DNA from: Deltaproteobacteria bacterium
GTDB lineage: Bacteria; Desulfobacterota; Desulfobacteria; Desulfobacterales; Desulfatirhabdiaceae
Reading direction: 5' to 3'
Length of the DNA stretch: 7,068 bases
Assembly (NCBI GenBank): GCA_021778975.1
Contig: JAJYBO010000147.1
Location: 1 to 7,068, forward strand
Shown: positions 6,304 to 7,068 of the stretch, in pieces
How positions within the stretch are numbered: position 1 is the stretch's first letter
How the letters are laid out: the number at the start of each line of letters is the position of its first letter
Translations under genes and position numbers: made by a program
The notes under the pieces: generated by a model
Told to the model about the DNA's origin: nothing
The model's database searches: none
Seen by the model: only the letters and a program-made list of their open reading frames with translations

Positions 6304-6344
6304 TCATTGATGGGCGAACATCCCGATGTGTCATTCATTCCTGA
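6147..6344 (+). pseudogene. Displaced true C-terminus of the ATP-grasp protein (one-base frameshift)
   Basis: In the frame one base earlier than the upstream gene, codons 6147-6341 read H-F-L-Q-N-I-T-S-L-G then IPYITVSDDGYDRIDWPW, and end with a TGA at 6342-6344. The text continues the family pattern (EPSQGSHFxQNI, then a D-W-x-W-x-x-S-Q segment, then a closing I-D-G-R strand), whereas the frame in use turns into low-quality sequence. Adding one C to GGATCC at 6142-6147 restores G-S-H-F-L-Q-N exactly. The adjacent T6 run (6149-6154) is another possible indel site but would give Ile instead of the expected His. The restored gene would stop 24 nt before gdhA, a natural operon spacing. It is either a real mutation or a sequencing/assembly error. 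Confidence 0.85.
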
Positions 6345-6355
6345 AATCTTCGAAC

Positions 6356-6362
6356 AAGGAGG
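6356..6362 (+). promoter_or_regulatory. Strong ribosome binding site of gdhA
   Basis: AAGGAGG, an essentially full Shine-Dalgarno sequence, lies 6 nt before the ATG at 6369 and fixes that start. It is the strongest ribosome binding site among the genes here, suggesting high expression of the dehydrogenase. No separate promoter is visible in the short gap. Confidence 0.7.
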
Positions 6363-6368
6363 CATATC

Positions 6369-7068
6369 ATGAGCGACATCCTTAAGACCATTATCGCCAG
6401 AGATCCCGGCGAAAAAGAATTTCATCAGGCCGTAAAAGAAGTGATGGAAACCGTCGAACCGGTTCTGGAGCGATATCCGGATCACAAACGTTCCGCCATT
6501 CTGGAACGGCTTGTCGAACCGGAACGGGTCATCCTGTTCCGTGTTCCCTGGATGGCCGACGATGGAAGCGTCAAAGTGAATCGCGGGTACCGGATAGAAA
6601 TGAACAGTGCTATCGGGCCTTATAAGGGAGGGCTTCGGTTTCACCCGTCGGTGAACCTGGGGATCCTCAAATTTCTGGCATTTGAGCAGGTTTTCAAGAA
6701 TGCGTTGACCACACTCCCCATGGGCGGCGGTAAGGGGGGCGCGGATTTTGATCCCAAAGGAAAATCCGATGACGAAGTGATGCGCTTCTGCCAGGCGTTC
6801 ATGCTGGAGCTGGCCCGCCATATCGGCCCCCATACCGACGTACCTGCCGGAGACATCGGGGTGGGCGCCCGGGAAATCGGCTTTCTCTTCGGCATGTACA
6901 AGAAGATCCGAAACGAATTCAGCGGCGTCCTGACCGGAAAAAGCCTGGGCTGGGGCGGCAGCCTGATTCGTCCGGAAGCCACTGGCTACGGCAACGTCTA
7001 TTTCGCTTCCGAAATGCTGGCGACCCGGAACGAAACCCTGGGCGGTAAGGTGTGTCTGGTTTCGGGTT
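6369..7068 (+). CDS. gdhA: NADP-type glutamate dehydrogenase, 5' part (cut by the window end)
   Basis: The first 233 codons of a hexameric glutamate dehydrogenase, about half of the usual 445-450 residues. It reductively aminates 2-oxoglutarate with ammonium to glutamate. The substrate domain is clear: GPYKGGLRFHPSVN (83-96, Lys86), FKNALTTLPMGGGKGG (109-124, Lys110 and Lys122), and the catalytic Asp162 in PAGDIGVGAREIGF (159-172). RPEATGYGNVYF (201-212) leads to the hinge, and the dinucleotide-binding fold is just starting (VCLVSG) at the edge. The close match to the E. coli GdhA motifs supports the biosynthetic NADP-dependent type, but the residues that set cofactor choice lie beyond the window. 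The frame is open to the end. It sits 24 nt after the restored end of the ATP-grasp gene and closes a cluster that began with amt-glnK, tying ammonium uptake to assimilation. Confidence 0.96.
   Translation, partial: MSDILKTIIARDPGEKEFHQAVKEVMETVEPVLERYPDHKRSAILERLVEPERVILFRVPWMADDGSVKVNRGYRIEMNSAIGPYKGGLRFHPSVNLGILKFLAFEQVFKNALTTLPMGGGKGGADFDPKGKSDDEVMRFCQAFMLELARHIGPHTDVPAGDIGVGAREIGFLFGMYKKIRNEFSGVLTGKSLGWGGSLIRPEATGYGNVYFASEMLATRNETLGGKVCLVSG

Noticed and set aside
6006..6833. Minus-strand open frame across the ATP-grasp/gdhA junction
   Set aside because: It covers well-conserved gdhA codons on the other strand and crosses a gene boundary, as a chance frame would.

Overview
The window looks like a chromosomal segment from a Gram-negative, probably anaerobic bacterium of the Desulfobacterota (former Deltaproteobacteria, most likely Desulfobacterales). 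That assignment is an inference. It rests on the sigma-54 promoter in front of amt-glnK, a two-receiver/PEP-synthase-type ATP-grasp protein of a kind I associate with this group, PyrR and MoaB outside their usual operons, and a long palindromic repeat resembling dispersed repeats of these genomes. No database search was possible.

Layout. Positions 1-113 (minus strand) hold the first 37 codons of what may be a divergent gene that runs off the window. Positions 114-442 are an AT-rich regulatory region. It contains two inverted repeats and a perfect -24/-12 (sigma-54) promoter at 357-372. Then, all on the plus strand: amt (ammonium channel, 443-1750), glnB/glnK (PII, 1814-2152), a 61-bp palindromic repeat (2174-2234), pyrR (2250-2804), moaB/mogA-like (2827-3333), a roughly 990-codon fusion of two receiver-like domains with a PEP-synthase-type nucleotide-binding domain (3382 to 6303 as read, with its real C-terminal codons displaced to another frame, 6147-6344), and the first 233 codons of NADP-type glutamate dehydrogenase gdhA (6369 to the window end).

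How the genes work together. Amt takes up ammonium, PII senses nitrogen, energy and carbon status and plugs Amt, and GdhA fixes ammonium onto 2-oxoglutarate. The ends of the segment are therefore a nitrogen-assimilation unit. The sigma-54 promoter with a well-placed upstream palindrome suggests an NtrC-type activator drives amt-glnK. The middle genes (pyrimidine salvage/regulation, molybdopterin adenylylation, receiver-coupled ATP-grasp protein) are closely spaced and co-oriented, but their link to nitrogen is not obvious.

The two points most worth attention are the single-base frameshift at about 6147, which removes the conserved C-terminus of the large protein, and that protein's architecture: one degenerate and one apparently complete receiver domain ahead of an ATP-grasp domain, with no phosphohistidine or PEP-barrel domain.
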